The notes beneath the pieces were generated by a model. The model was not told the origin of the DNA, ran no database searches, and worked only from the letters and a program-made list of their open reading frames with translations. This document shows, piece after piece, positions 26,130-34,524 of a DNA stretch of 64,000 nucleotides (positions are counted from its first letter, which is position 1; each line of letters opens with the position of its first letter). A program made the position numbers and the translations under genes. This stretch comes from Pseudomonas sp. Lineage in GTDB: Bacteria > Pseudomonadota > Gammaproteobacteria > Pseudomonadales > Pseudomonadaceae. The DNA lies in NCBI RefSeq assembly GCF_030698175.1, contig NZ_JAUYNT010000029.1, positions 124,001 through 188,000 on the forward strand. Direction: 5' to 3'.

Positions 26130-26746
26130 ATCCAATCCAGGAGCAACTGATCGCCCTCGGCGCCGTCTTCGAGGCGGCGTTTTTGGTCGATAAAATAGCC
26201 AAGAGCGGACAAGTCAGCGAAGCCGAACTCGGCTGCATGCTCGGCAGCCTGCTGGTTCGCGACCCGGACAACACCCTCGACGTGTTCGGTGGCGACGACC
26301 TGAATTTACGCGACGGTTACCGCGCGCTGGTCGGCGCCCTGGAGCGTAATCCGGCCGCCTTGCAACGCGAACCGCTGCGCTACGCCCTGGCACTGCTGGG
26401 CCTTGAGCGCAAGCTGGCCAAGCGCGACGACCTGCTGCAGGTGATCGGCAGCCGTCTCGATCAAATCCAGCAACAGGTGCAACACTTTGGCCTGGTGCAT
26501 GACAACGTGATTGCCGCCAGCGGCAGCCTGTATCAGGACACCCTCAGCACCTTTCCCCGACGCATTCAGGTACAAGGCGATATGCGCCACCTGCAGCAAG
26601 CCAGCAACGCCTCGAAAATCCGCGCGATTTTGCTGGCTGGGATTCGCGCCGCCCGACTCTGGCGGCAACTGGGCGGTAGTCGCTGGCAGCTGGTGTTTGG
26701 CCGGCGCAAGCTACTCAACGAGCTTTACCCGCTGCTGCGCGCCTGA
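26126..26746 (+). CDS. hflD: High-frequency lysogenization protein HflD homologue
   Basis: A 206-residue, mainly helical protein of the HflD family. E. coli HflD is a membrane-peripheral protein that binds lambda CII. Its role in normal cells is not clear. Typical segments are EQLIALGAVFEAAFLVDKIAKSG at the start, a middle helix pair with RYALALLGLERKLAKRDDLL, and a C-terminal helix with RIRAILLAGIRAARLWRQLGG-like sequence. The ATG at 26126 overlaps the mnmA stop by 4 bases, a coupling conserved in gamma-proteobacteria. A permease gene starts 4 bases after its stop. Confidence 0.93.
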   Translation: MNPIQEQLIALGAVFEAAFLVDKIAKSGQVSEAELGCMLGSLLVRDPDNTLDVFGGDDLNLRDGYRALVGALERNPAALQREPLRYALALLGLERKLAKRDDLLQVIGSRLDQIQQQVQHFGLVHDNVIAASGSLYQDTLSTFPRRIQVQGDMRHLQQASNASKIRAILLAGIRAARLWRQLGGSRWQLVFGRRKLLNELYPLLRA

Positions 26747-26749
26747 GTC

Positions 26750-27619
26750 ATGCCGCCCGTGATACTAAACCGTTCGGTAAAACCGCTACACGGCGCCGCC
26801 TTGCTGGCGCTTTCGGCCTTGCTGTTTTCGCTGATGGGCGTCGGCATTCGCGAGGTGTCGCTCAGCGTCAATAACGAGTCGGTGGTGTTCTTTCGCAACC
26901 TGGTCGGCGTGGTGTTTTTTCTGCCACTGATCCTGCTCAAGGGCTTTGCCCCGTTGCGCACCCAGCGCCTCCCAGGGCATCTGTGGCGCACCGGCTATGG
27001 CCTGGCGGCGATGTACTGCTTCTTCTACGCGATCGCCCACTTACCGCTGGCCGACGCCATGCTCTTCACCTATTCAGCGCCGGTCTTCACCCCACTGATC
27101 GCCCGCTGGCTACTCAAAGAGCCGCTGACCAAGCGCATGTTAGTGGCCACCGCCATCGGCCTGATCGGGGTACTGATGGTGGCCAAACCGTCCTCGGCGC
27201 TGCTCGGTGGCCAAGCCTTGATCGGCATCGCCGCCAGCTTGCTGGCCGCCTTTGCCTTTGTGTCGATTCGGCAGATGAGCGACTCCGAACCGGCGTTTCG
27301 CATCGTGTTTTATTTTTCGTTGTTCAGCGCCCTGATCTCGGTGATCCCACTGAGCTGGAGCTGGCAGCCGTTGAACAGTCACGACCTGTGGTTACTGCTG
27401 ATCGTCGGCTTGCTGGCGACCGCCAGTCAGATTGTCATGTCCAAAGCCTACAGCCTGGCGCCGCCCGGCCAAATCGGCCCGGTGGCTTATTTGGCCATCG
27501 TCTTCGCCGGTGCCATCGCCTGGCTGCGCTGGGGCGAAACCCCAGACCTCAGCTCGCTGATTGGCGCTGGGCTGATTTTCGCCGCCAGTCTCTTATCGAT
27601 TCAACGCCGCCGCACCTGA
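26750..27619 (+). CDS. EamA/RhaT-family (DMT superfamily) transporter
   Basis: A 289-residue inner-membrane protein with about ten hydrophobic helices arranged as two five-helix EamA repeats. The first covers residues about 12-140 (ALLALSALLFSLMGVGIREVS to LMVAKPSSALLGG), and the second covers about 145-285. The family exports or imports small metabolites; the substrate cannot be inferred. The ATG at 26750 starts 4 bases after the hflD stop, so it belongs to the nudJ-mnmA-hflD transcript. In many relatives purB follows hflD directly; here this permease is inserted between them. Confidence 0.9.
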   Translation: MPPVILNRSVKPLHGAALLALSALLFSLMGVGIREVSLSVNNESVVFFRNLVGVVFFLPLILLKGFAPLRTQRLPGHLWRTGYGLAAMYCFFYAIAHLPLADAMLFTYSAPVFTPLIARWLLKEPLTKRMLVATAIGLIGVLMVAKPSSALLGGQALIGIAASLLAAFAFVSIRQMSDSEPAFRIVFYFSLFSALISVIPLSWSWQPLNSHDLWLLLIVGLLATASQIVMSKAYSLAPPGQIGPVAYLAIVFAGAIAWLRWGETPDLSSLIGAGLIFAASLLSIQRRRT

Positions 27620-27701
27620 GGCAATTCGACAGGCCTGTCTGGCGGCTTTTTTAATGTATGATATGCGCCCTTTTCGTTGCCTAACTGCCGGAGAACACCC
27701 C

Positions 27702-29072
27702 ATGCAGCTTTCCTCGCTCACTGCGGTTTCCCCCGTTGATGGCCGTTACGCCAGCAAAACCAGCGCCCTGCGGCCGATTTTCAGCGAATACGGCTTGATC
27801 CGCTTTCGCGTCATGGTCGAAGTGCGCTGGCTGCAACGCTTGGCTGCGCACAACGGCATCGCCGAAGTAGCGCCCTTCTCGCCAGCAGCCAATGCGCTGC
27901 TTAATACCCTGGCCGAGAACTTCGAGCTGGCCCACGCAGAGCGCGTCAAAGAGATCGAACGCACCACCAATCACGACGTTAAAGCCGTTGAATACCTGCT
28001 CAAGGAGCAGGCGGCCAAGCTGCCGGAACTGGCCAACGTCAGTGAATTTATCCACTTCGCCTGCACCAGTGAGGACATCAACAACCTGTCCCACGCCCTG
28101 ATGCTGCGCGAAGGTCGCGACACCGTGCTGCTGCCGCAAATGCGCCAAGTGGCCGAGGCCATTCGCCAGCTGGCGATAAACTTTGCCGACATTTCCATGC
28201 TGGCCCGCACCCATGGCCAGCCGGCTTCGCCGACCACCCTGGGCAAAGAATTCGCCAACGTGGTGTATCGCCTCGAGCGGCAAATCCAGCAAGTCGCGGC
28301 AGTGCCGTTGCTAGGCAAGATCAATGGCGCCGTTGGCAACTACAACGCCCACCTGTCGGCCTACCCGGACATCGACTGGGAAGCCAATGCCCGTGAATTT
28401 ATCGAAAATGAACTGGGCCTTGAGTTCAACCCCTACACCACGCAAATCGAACCCCATGACTACATTGCCGAGCTGTTCGATGCGATTGCCCGCTTCAACA
28501 CCATCCTGATCGACTTCGACCGCGACGTCTGGGGCTACATCTCCCTGGGCTACTTCAAGCAGAAGACCATCGCCGGCGAAATCGGCTCCTCGACCATGCC
28601 GCACAAGGTCAACCCGATCGACTTCGAAAACTCCGAAGGCAACCTCGGTATCGCCAACGCCCTGCTCCAACACCTGGCGAGCAAGTTGCCGATCTCGCGC
28701 TGGCAGCGCGACCTGACCGACTCCACCGTATTGCGCAACCTGGGCGTGGGCTTTGCTCACAGCCTGATGGCTTACGAGGCGACGCTTAAAGGCATCAGCA
28801 AACTCGAACTCAATCAGCAGCGCATTGCCGCCGATCTCGACGCTTGCTGGGAAGTATTGGCCGAGCCGATCCAGACCGTGATGCGCCGCTACGCGATCGA
28901 AAACCCTTACGAAAAACTCAAGGAACTGACCCGCGGCAAGGGCATCACCCCAGAAGCGCTGATGACCTTTATCGATAACCTGGACATGCCCGTAACCGCC
29001 AAGGAAGAGCTGAAGAAGCTCACCCCTGCCAGCTACATCGGCAACGCCGTAGCTCAGGCTAAGCGCATCTAA
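27702..29072 (+). CDS. purB: Adenylosuccinate lyase
   Basis: A 456-residue enzyme, the same length as E. coli PurB. It splits adenylosuccinate to AMP and SAICAR to AICAR in purine synthesis. The fumarase/aspartase superfamily signature GSSTMPHKVNP is present at about residues 295-305, with the catalytic serine in the SS pair. ARTHGQPASPTTLGKEFAN supplies the second catalytic segment with its His. The conserved N-terminus is MQLSSLTAVSPVDGRYASKT, which fixes the start at 27702 and not at the upstream 27654. Its terminator seems to be split by an inserted repeat, described separately. Confidence 0.97.
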   Translation: MQLSSLTAVSPVDGRYASKTSALRPIFSEYGLIRFRVMVEVRWLQRLAAHNGIAEVAPFSPAANALLNTLAENFELAHAERVKEIERTTNHDVKAVEYLLKEQAAKLPELANVSEFIHFACTSEDINNLSHALMLREGRDTVLLPQMRQVAEAIRQLAINFADISMLARTHGQPASPTTLGKEFANVVYRLERQIQQVAAVPLLGKINGAVGNYNAHLSAYPDIDWEANAREFIENELGLEFNPYTTQIEPHDYIAELFDAIARFNTILIDFDRDVWGYISLGYFKQKTIAGEIGSSTMPHKVNPIDFENSEGNLGIANALLQHLASKLPISRWQRDLTDSTVLRNLGVGFAHSLMAYEATLKGISKLELNQQRIAADLDACWEVLAEPIQTVMRRYAIENPYEKLKELTRGKGITPEALMTFIDNLDMPVTAKEELKKLTPASYIGNAVAQAKRI

Positions 29073-29091
29073 CTGACAACAACTTTTTATG

Positions 29092-29257
29092 CGCCCGGCG
29101 CAGGTCGTTTGAAAACGTAGCGAGCGAAGGTTAGGCAAGGCAAAAACAGGCGAAAAAGCGCAGTTTACGAGTTGTAAATGAGCATTTTGAGCCTGTTTTT
29201 AACACCGCATAATCGAGCGCAGTAGTTTTCACACGACCTGTATGCCGGGCGTTTTTT
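29092..29257 (+). terminator. purB terminator with its arms separated by an inserted element
   Basis: The 8-base arms cgcccggc (29092-29099) and gccgggcg (29244-29251) are perfectly complementary, and the second is followed by six T residues. About 144 bases that lie between them form a separate inverted-repeat element. The most economical reading is an ordinary terminator whose loop received an insertion. Confidence 0.65.
29101..29240. mobile_element. 140-base MITE-like inverted-repeat element
   Basis: Termini 29101-29116 (caggtcgtttgaaaac) and 29225-29240 (gttttcacacgacctg) are inverted repeats that match at 15 of 16 positions. Inside are further complementary stretches, for example aaaaacaggc against gcctgttttt and a short tttac/gtaaa pair. 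It has no reading frame of note. I recall very similar sequence between genes in other gamma-proteobacteria but give no family name. The outer neighbours pair as a terminator stem. Confidence 0.75.
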
Positions 29258-29277
29258 ATTCTTTCAAGGTCCTAGCG

Positions 29278-30444
29278 ATGAATCCCGACTCTCCCATGCA
29301 ACTTCTGGGCGGCCTCACGGCACGCGAATTCCTCCGTGATTACTGGCAGAAAAAACCCTTACTGATCCGCCAAGCGCTGCCCAATTTTGAAAGCCCGATT
29401 TCGCCCGACGAGCTGGCCGGTTTGGCCCTGGAAGAAGAAATCGAATCACGCCTGGTGATTGAGCACGGCCAACAGCCGTGGGAATTGCGCCGCGGCCCAT
29501 TCGCCGAGGACGAGTTCAACAAGCTTCCCGAGCGTGACTGGACCTTACTGGTGCAGGCCGTCGATCAGTTCATCCCAGAAGTCGCCGAGCTGCTGGAAAA
29601 CTTTCGTTTCCTGCCCAGCTGGCGGATCGACGACGTGATGATCAGCTTTGCCGCACCGGGCGGCGGCGTCGGTCCGCACTACGACAACTACGATGTGTTC
29701 TTGCTCCAGGCCCACGGCCAGCGGCGCTGGAAAATCGGTCAAATGTGCGACGCCGACAGCCCCATGTTGGAGCATGCCGACCTGCGCATTCTGGCCGACT
29801 TTACCCAAACCGATGAATGGGTTCTTGAACCTGGCGACATGCTCTATTTACCCCCCCGACTGGCTCACTACGGTATCGCCGAGGATGACTGCATGACTTA
29901 CTCGGTAGGCTTTCGCGCCCCCAGCGCGGCTGAAGTACTGACCCACTTCACCGACTTCCTTAGTCAGTTTCTGACCAATGAAGAACGCTACAGCGACGCT
30001 GACATCGTCCCATGCAGCGACCCGCACCAGATTCAACGCGACTCGCTTGATCGCCTAAAAAGCTTGCTCAACGAGCACATGAACGATGAGCGCCTGCTGC
30101 TGACCTGGTTTGGCCAATTTATGACCGAGCCGCGCTACCCCGAACTCATCGCCGGCCCCGAGCTGGCCGAAGAAGACCTGCTCGCCAGCCTGCAAGACGG
30201 CGCAGTGCTGGTGCGCAACCCCAGCTCACGCCTGGCCTGGTCGGAAGTTGACGACGACCTGCTGCTATTCGCCAGCGGCCAAAGCCGTTTGCTGCCGGGT
30301 AATTTGCGCGAACTACTGAAACTGATCTGCTCCGCCGAGTCGCTGCACGAAGGCAACCTCGGCCAATGGCTTGCCGACGATGAGGGGCGCAATCTGCTCT
30401 TGCAACTGGTCACGCAAGGCAGCCTGGAGTTTGCTGATGAATGA
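29278..30444 (+). CDS. roxA: Ribosomal protein uL16 3-hydroxylase (RoxA/YcfD, cupin JmjC-type)
   Basis: A 388-residue 2-oxoglutarate and Fe(II) dependent oxygenase. E. coli YcfD hydroxylates an arginine of ribosomal protein L16. Iron ligands are His134 and Asp136 (GPHYDNYDVF) and His197 (PPRLAHYGIAEDD). The JmjC-like barrel covers about residues 95-220, and the C-terminal half is a helical dimer/winged-helix part. The conserved start is MNPDSPMQLLGGLTAREFLR, so I place it at 29278; an upstream frame extension (29242) lies in the repeat-derived leader. The GNAT gene overlaps its end by 8 bases. Confidence 0.94.
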   Translation: MNPDSPMQLLGGLTAREFLRDYWQKKPLLIRQALPNFESPISPDELAGLALEEEIESRLVIEHGQQPWELRRGPFAEDEFNKLPERDWTLLVQAVDQFIPEVAELLENFRFLPSWRIDDVMISFAAPGGGVGPHYDNYDVFLLQAHGQRRWKIGQMCDADSPMLEHADLRILADFTQTDEWVLEPGDMLYLPPRLAHYGIAEDDCMTYSVGFRAPSAAEVLTHFTDFLSQFLTNEERYSDADIVPCSDPHQIQRDSLDRLKSLLNEHMNDERLLLTWFGQFMTEPRYPELIAGPELAEEDLLASLQDGAVLVRNPSSRLAWSEVDDDLLLFASGQSRLLPGNLRELLKLICSAESLHEGNLGQWLADDEGRNLLLQLVTQGSLEFADE

Positions 30445-30862
30445 GGTTCACATCCGCCTCGCGGACTGGAAAAAAGACCAGGCTGCGCTGCGCCGCATAC
30501 GTGAGGCGGTGTTTATTGCCGAACAAGCCGTGCCGGCGGAGCTGGAGTGGGATGCCGACGACGCCAGCGCAGTACACTTTCTGGCACTCGAGGGCGAGTA
30601 TCCAATGGGCACCGCCCGCCTGTTACCTGACGGCCACATCGGCCGCGTTGCAGTGCTAAAAGACTGGCGCGGGCTAAAAGTCGGCGACAAGTTGCTGCGC
30701 GCAGTGATTGAGGAGGCCGAAAAACGCGGCCTCAAGCAGCAAATGCTCAGTGCCCAAGTGCACGCCAGCTCGTTCTATGAGCGCTTTGGCTTTAGCGTGG
30801 TCAGCGACGAGTTTCTCGACGCTGGCATCCCGCACGTAGATATGGTGCGCCACAGCGACTGA
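30437..30862 (+). CDS. GNAT family N-acetyltransferase
   Basis: A 141-residue acetyltransferase of the GNAT fold. It has RRIREAVFIAEQAVP early, the acetyl-CoA binding loop in IGRVAVLKDWRGLKVGDKLLRA (the R/Q-x-x-G-x-G/A position is GLKVG), and the final SSFYERFGFSVVSDEF segment typical of YjcF/ElaA-like members. The substrate is unknown. The ATG at 30437 lies inside the end of roxA (8-base overlap); the longer frame from 30371 is just read-through of that gene. It forms an operon with roxA and the next two genes. Confidence 0.9.
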   Translation: MNEVHIRLADWKKDQAALRRIREAVFIAEQAVPAELEWDADDASAVHFLALEGEYPMGTARLLPDGHIGRVAVLKDWRGLKVGDKLLRAVIEEAEKRGLKQQMLSAQVHASSFYERFGFSVVSDEFLDAGIPHVDMVRHSD

Positions 30863-30869
30863 GGCCGAA

Positions 30870-31532
30870 ATGAACGACGAAGACGTCCCAGCACTCGACA
30901 GCAACTCAAGCGAAGAACCAGTCACTCAGCGCAGCACTGAGGACTTATCCGCCATTGAGTTTGAGTCGCCGGGACGTTTTAGTCTGCACAATCCGCCGTC
31001 ACCGACTGCCGATGCCGTGCCCCTTGAGCCCGCGCCCTTCACCCTCGGGCAAGACCGCCAAGTACAGCACTTCAGCAATCAGCAAGACGCGCGCGCCCAC
31101 GCACTGGCCTTGCTGCAACAGGCGCAACGCAGCCTGTGCTTGTACAGCGTCGATCTTGAGCCCTGGCTTTATCACCACAGCAGCATGCAAGCGGCCTGCA
31201 CTGACTTTTTACTGGCCAACCCGCGCAATCAACTGCGCATCTTGCTGCGCGATACGACCCTCGCCGTGAAGCACGGTCATCGCCTGCTAAGCCTGGCGCG
31301 CCGCCTGCCGAGCAACTGCCTGATTCGCAAACTGCACCCGGACTACCCCAGCGAAACACTGAGTTTTTTACTGGCCGATGACTGCGCCTTACTGCTGCGC
31401 CCAGAACCCAGTCAATATGCCGGCTACGCTTGCTATCAAGACCCCGCCAATGTGCGCCTGCGCCGAGCACAGTTCGAGCAAGCCTGGAGCACCAGTATCA
31501 GCGACGCCGACCTGAGGAGTTTTTTGCTATGA
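30870..31532 (+). CDS. Uncharacterised protein with a phospholipase-D-like fold region
   Basis: A 220-residue protein conserved, as I recall, next to roxA in Pseudomonas. The first 55 residues are acidic and Ser/Pro-rich, probably disordered. The rest (from about QVQHFSNQQDARAHALALLQQAQRSLCLYSVDLEPWLY) resembles the N-terminal half of a phospholipase D-like domain with an HxK-like segment replaced by LAVKHGHRLLSLARRL. I do not see a full catalytic HKD motif, so it may not be an enzyme. Pfam may list it as DUF7931; I am not sure. It ends inside the start codon of the next gene (ATGA overlap). Confidence 0.7.
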   Translation: MNDEDVPALDSNSSEEPVTQRSTEDLSAIEFESPGRFSLHNPPSPTADAVPLEPAPFTLGQDRQVQHFSNQQDARAHALALLQQAQRSLCLYSVDLEPWLYHHSSMQAACTDFLLANPRNQLRILLRDTTLAVKHGHRLLSLARRLPSNCLIRKLHPDYPSETLSFLLADDCALLLRPEPSQYAGYACYQDPANVRLRRAQFEQAWSTSISDADLRSFLL

Positions 31533-32350
31533 ACCTGCGCGCCCTGCTTACCGGCCTGCTTACCGGCCTGCTACTGAGCGCAAGTTGCGCCGTGCACGCC
31601 GCCACCGAGGTGATAGCCCTGAATTATCGCACCGCCGACGACGTGCTCGCAGTGGCCCAATCGGTGCTGGGCAGCGACGGGCGAGTAAGCGTTTATGGCA
31701 ATCAACTGATAGTTAACGCCCCGCCGGCAAAAATTGCCGAGCTGCGCACCCTGCTCAATCAGCTCGACACCCAGCCCAAACGGCTGCTCATCAGCGTCGA
31801 CACCAGCGACTCCAGCCAACAAGATGATCGCGGCTACTCGGTTAACGGCTCGGCCAGCGCTGGCGACGTTGAGGTGCAAGCCGGGCGCGGTGAGATCAAT
31901 GGTCGCGATCAGGTGCGCATCATCCGCCGCAGCACCGACAGCCGCAGTGGCGGCGTGCAGCAAGTGCAAACCACCGAGGGTTATCCGGCGTTAATTCAAG
32001 TCGGCCAAAGCGTGCCGCTCAGCACCACCAGTATCGGCCCCTACGGGCAAGTTTATAACCAGACCCAATACCGCAACGTCACCCAAGGCTTTTATGTCAC
32101 CGCCAGCCTGACCGGCGACATTGTGCATGTCAGCATCAGCAGCAATAACGACAAACTCAGCCAGTCGCAATCCGGCGCTATCGACATCCAGAGCACCGAC
32201 ACCCGCGTCAGTGGGCGCCTGGGCGAGTGGATCAGCGTTGGTGGCGTTAACCAGCAAAGCCAAGGCGACCAACACGGCTTCCTGCAAAAGCACAGCACCG
32301 AAGGCAGCCAAGACATGAGCATGCGCCTAAAAGTCGAAGCCCTGGATTAG
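31529..32350 (+). CDS. Exported protein with secretin N-domain-like region
   Basis: A 273-residue protein with a clear signal peptide (MNLRALLTGLLTGLLLSASCAVHAA; an LLTG repeat is visible in the DNA as cttaccggcctg twice). The mature N-terminus has the N-domain fold of secretins and NolW-like proteins (VIALNYRTADDVLAVAQSVLG then RVSVYGNQLIVNAPPAKIAEL). The rest carries a conserved VPLSTTSIGPYGQVYNQTQYRNV segment and ends in strands like the secretin beta region, but the pore-forming C-terminal domain is missing. It may bind to a pilus or secretion machine or stand alone. The ATG overlaps the previous stop by 4 bases, giving a four-gene roxA operon. Confidence 0.72.
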   Translation: MNLRALLTGLLTGLLLSASCAVHAATEVIALNYRTADDVLAVAQSVLGSDGRVSVYGNQLIVNAPPAKIAELRTLLNQLDTQPKRLLISVDTSDSSQQDDRGYSVNGSASAGDVEVQAGRGEINGRDQVRIIRRSTDSRSGGVQQVQTTEGYPALIQVGQSVPLSTTSIGPYGQVYNQTQYRNVTQGFYVTASLTGDIVHVSISSNNDKLSQSQSGAIDIQSTDTRVSGRLGEWISVGGVNQQSQGDQHGFLQKHSTEGSQDMSMRLKVEALD

Positions 32351-32838
32351 CCGCAATCGACTGACTGGCGAGTCACGCCAGCTGATTATGTAGTGCCCGA
32401 AAATAGCACTACAAAAAATTTGACGAAGGCATTTACGAAGTGCATCATTGCCCCGCTCCCGCTAACTTGGGGTCCTGTTAAGGGCCTCTAGAGTGTCACC
32501 GGACCACCCTTCGGAACGCTCTATGTCTTAACCGCCCACAAGGCAGTTCGATGAGGTTGCGACTGGAACGAAGTTGTCCTGAGGGACGGGGAAGCGTTTA
32601 ACGAACTAGCCTAACTTTGCAGCTCTTGGTCATCGCTCACCGGCAGATTACACGCCCTAGAGCCTTAACTATTGCGGCGCGAAGCACAGCCTGATTCGCA
32701 TCGTCACCCCTCCTGTTAGCGACAATCTCTTTTCGGTCTACATCTCGACGTACTGTGGTGAGCCTTACACAACAACCATTGGGTTTTTGGGTAGGAAAAG
32801 TCGGCGCTCAACCAAACACATACTTTGAAGGATTGACC
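32351..32838. other. aceA upstream control region and long leader
   Basis: The 488-base gap contains a TGTAGT/ACTACA palindrome at 32389-32413 and just after it a possible promoter (TTGACG at 32420-32425, 17-base spacer, CATCAT at 32443-32448). If this is the promoter, the leader is nearly 400 bases long. It has several short complementary stretches but no known riboswitch that I can recognise and no convincing gene. The aceA ribosome site GAAGGA lies at 32827-32832. Confidence 0.5.
32389..32413. promoter_or_regulatory. RccR-like palindrome upstream of aceA
   Basis: The arms tgtagtgc (32389-32396) and gcactaca (32406-32413) are perfectly complementary with a 9-base centre. As half-sites, TGTAGT and ACTACA are 13 bases apart, giving a 25-base site. 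RccR is reported to repress aceA in Pseudomonas through a long-linker pseudo-palindrome (about 28 bases). The linker differs slightly here, and the assignment is by resemblance. Confidence 0.55.
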
Positions 32839-34434
32839 ATGTCAGCTTATCAAAACGATATCAAAGCCGTTGCCGTCCTGAAAGAACAAGCAGGCAGCAG
32901 CTGGAACGCTATCAGCCCTGAATACGTCGCTCGCATGCGCGCCCAGAACCGCTTCAAAACCGGCCTGGAAATCGCTCAGTACACTGCTGACATCATGCGT
33001 AAAGACATGGCCGACTACGACGCCGACTCTTCTGTCTACACTCAGTCGCTGGGCTGCTGGCATGGCTTCATCGGCCAGCAAAAGCTGATCGCAATCAAAA
33101 AGCACCTGAAAACCACTGACAAGCGCTACCTCTATCTGTCGGGCTGGATGGTTGCTGCTCTGCGTTCGGATTTCGGTCCGCTGCCAGACCAGTCCATGCA
33201 CGAGAAAACCTCGGTTTCCAGCCTGATTGAAGAGCTGTACACCTTCCTGCGCCAAGCTGATGCCCGTGAACTGGACCTGCTGTTCACCGCCCTGGACGCT
33301 GCTCGCGCCGCCGGCGACAAAGTAAAAGCAGACGAAATCCAGGCTCAGATCGACGGCTACGAAACTCACGTAGTGCCAATCATCGCCGACATCGACGCTG
33401 GTTTCGGCAACCCAGAAGCCACCTACTTGCTGGCCAAGAAGATGATCGAAGCGGGTGCCTGCTGCATCCAGATCGAAAACCAAGTTTCTGACGAGAAGCA
33501 GTGCGGCCACCAAGACGGTAAAGTTACCGTGCCACACATCGACTTCATCGCCAAGATCAATGCTGTTCGCTACGCATTCCTTGAGCTGGGCATCGACAAC
33601 GGCGTGATCGTTGCGCGTACCGACTCCCTGGGTGCCGGCCTGACCAAGCAAATCGCTGTGACCAACACCCCTGGCGATTTGGGCGACCAATACAACTCCT
33701 TCCTGGATTGCGACGAAGTTTCTGCTGCTGACCTGAACAACGGCGATGTAGTACTCAACCGTGGTGGCAAGTTGCTGCGTCCTAAGCGTCTGCCGTCCAA
33801 CCTGTTCCAGTTCCGCGCTGGCACCGGTGAAGCGCGCTGCATCCTAGACAGCATCACCTCGCTGCAGAACGGCGCTGACCTGCTGTGGATCGAAACCGAG
33901 AAGCCACACGTTGGCCAGATCGCCGAAATGGTTAACGAAATCCGCAAGGTTATCCCGAACGCCAAGCTGGTTTACAACAACAGCCCATCGTTCAACTGGA
34001 CCTTGAACTTCCGTCAGCAAATGTTCGACATCATGGCTGGCGAAGGCAAAGACGTATCTGCCTACGACCGCGCCAAGCTGATGAGCGTTGACTACGATGA
34101 AACTGACTTGGCCGCCCGCGCCGACGAAATGATTCGTACCTTCCAGCGTGATGCTTCTGCTAAGGCCGGCATTTTCCACCACCTGATCACCCTGCCGACC
34201 TACCACACCGCCGCGCTGTCTACCGACAACCTGGCCAAAGGTTACTTCGCAGACCAAGGCATGCTGGCCTACGTGAAAGGCGTTCAGCGTCAGGAGATCC
34301 GTCAAGGTATCGCCTGCGTTAAGCACCAGAACATGTCCGGCTCCGACATCGGCGACGCGCACAAAGAGTACTTCGCTGGCGAAGCAGCTCTGAAGGCCGG
34401 CGGCAAAGACAACACCATGAACCAGTTCAGCTAA
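32839..34434 (+). CDS. aceA: Isocitrate lyase (531-residue Pseudomonas type)
   Basis: A 531-residue isocitrate lyase. It splits isocitrate to succinate and glyoxylate, the first step of the glyoxylate shunt for growth on acetate and fatty acids. The catalytic segment is DEKQCGHQDGKV with the Cys at 222; the usual K-K/R-C-G-H motif is K-Q-C-G-H in this long form. Substrate and Mg site segments include ADIDAGFGN and VARTDSLGAGL. The conserved N-terminus MSAYQNDIKAVAVLKEQ and the GAAGGA ribosome site fix the start at 32839. It is monocistronic, with a strong terminator behind it. It competes for isocitrate with icd encoded 9 kb away. Confidence 0.97.
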   Translation: MSAYQNDIKAVAVLKEQAGSSWNAISPEYVARMRAQNRFKTGLEIAQYTADIMRKDMADYDADSSVYTQSLGCWHGFIGQQKLIAIKKHLKTTDKRYLYLSGWMVAALRSDFGPLPDQSMHEKTSVSSLIEELYTFLRQADARELDLLFTALDAARAAGDKVKADEIQAQIDGYETHVVPIIADIDAGFGNPEATYLLAKKMIEAGACCIQIENQVSDEKQCGHQDGKVTVPHIDFIAKINAVRYAFLELGIDNGVIVARTDSLGAGLTKQIAVTNTPGDLGDQYNSFLDCDEVSAADLNNGDVVLNRGGKLLRPKRLPSNLFQFRAGTGEARCILDSITSLQNGADLLWIETEKPHVGQIAEMVNEIRKVIPNAKLVYNNSPSFNWTLNFRQQMFDIMAGEGKDVSAYDRAKLMSVDYDETDLAARADEMIRTFQRDASAKAGIFHHLITLPTYHTAALSTDNLAKGYFADQGMLAYVKGVQRQEIRQGIACVKHQNMSGSDIGDAHKEYFAGEAALKAGGKDNTMNQFS

Positions 34435-34488
34435 TAGCCACTGGCTCGCCTAACCCGAGCTAACGCTTAGGCCAGGCAGGTTGTCCCA

Positions 34489-34524
34489 ACAAACCCCAGT
34501 AGCGATACTGGGGTTTGTTTTTTT
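34489..34524 (+). terminator. Intrinsic terminator of aceA
   Basis: A perfect 13-base stem (34489-34501 acaaaccccagta and 34506-34518) with the loop gcga, followed by six or more T residues. It isolates aceA from the nuo operon. Confidence 0.95.

Noticed and set aside
28311..29138. A minus-strand frame of 275 codons opposite the 3' half of purB
   Set aside because: It covers conserved purB sequence including the signature, and its start lies in the inserted repeat.
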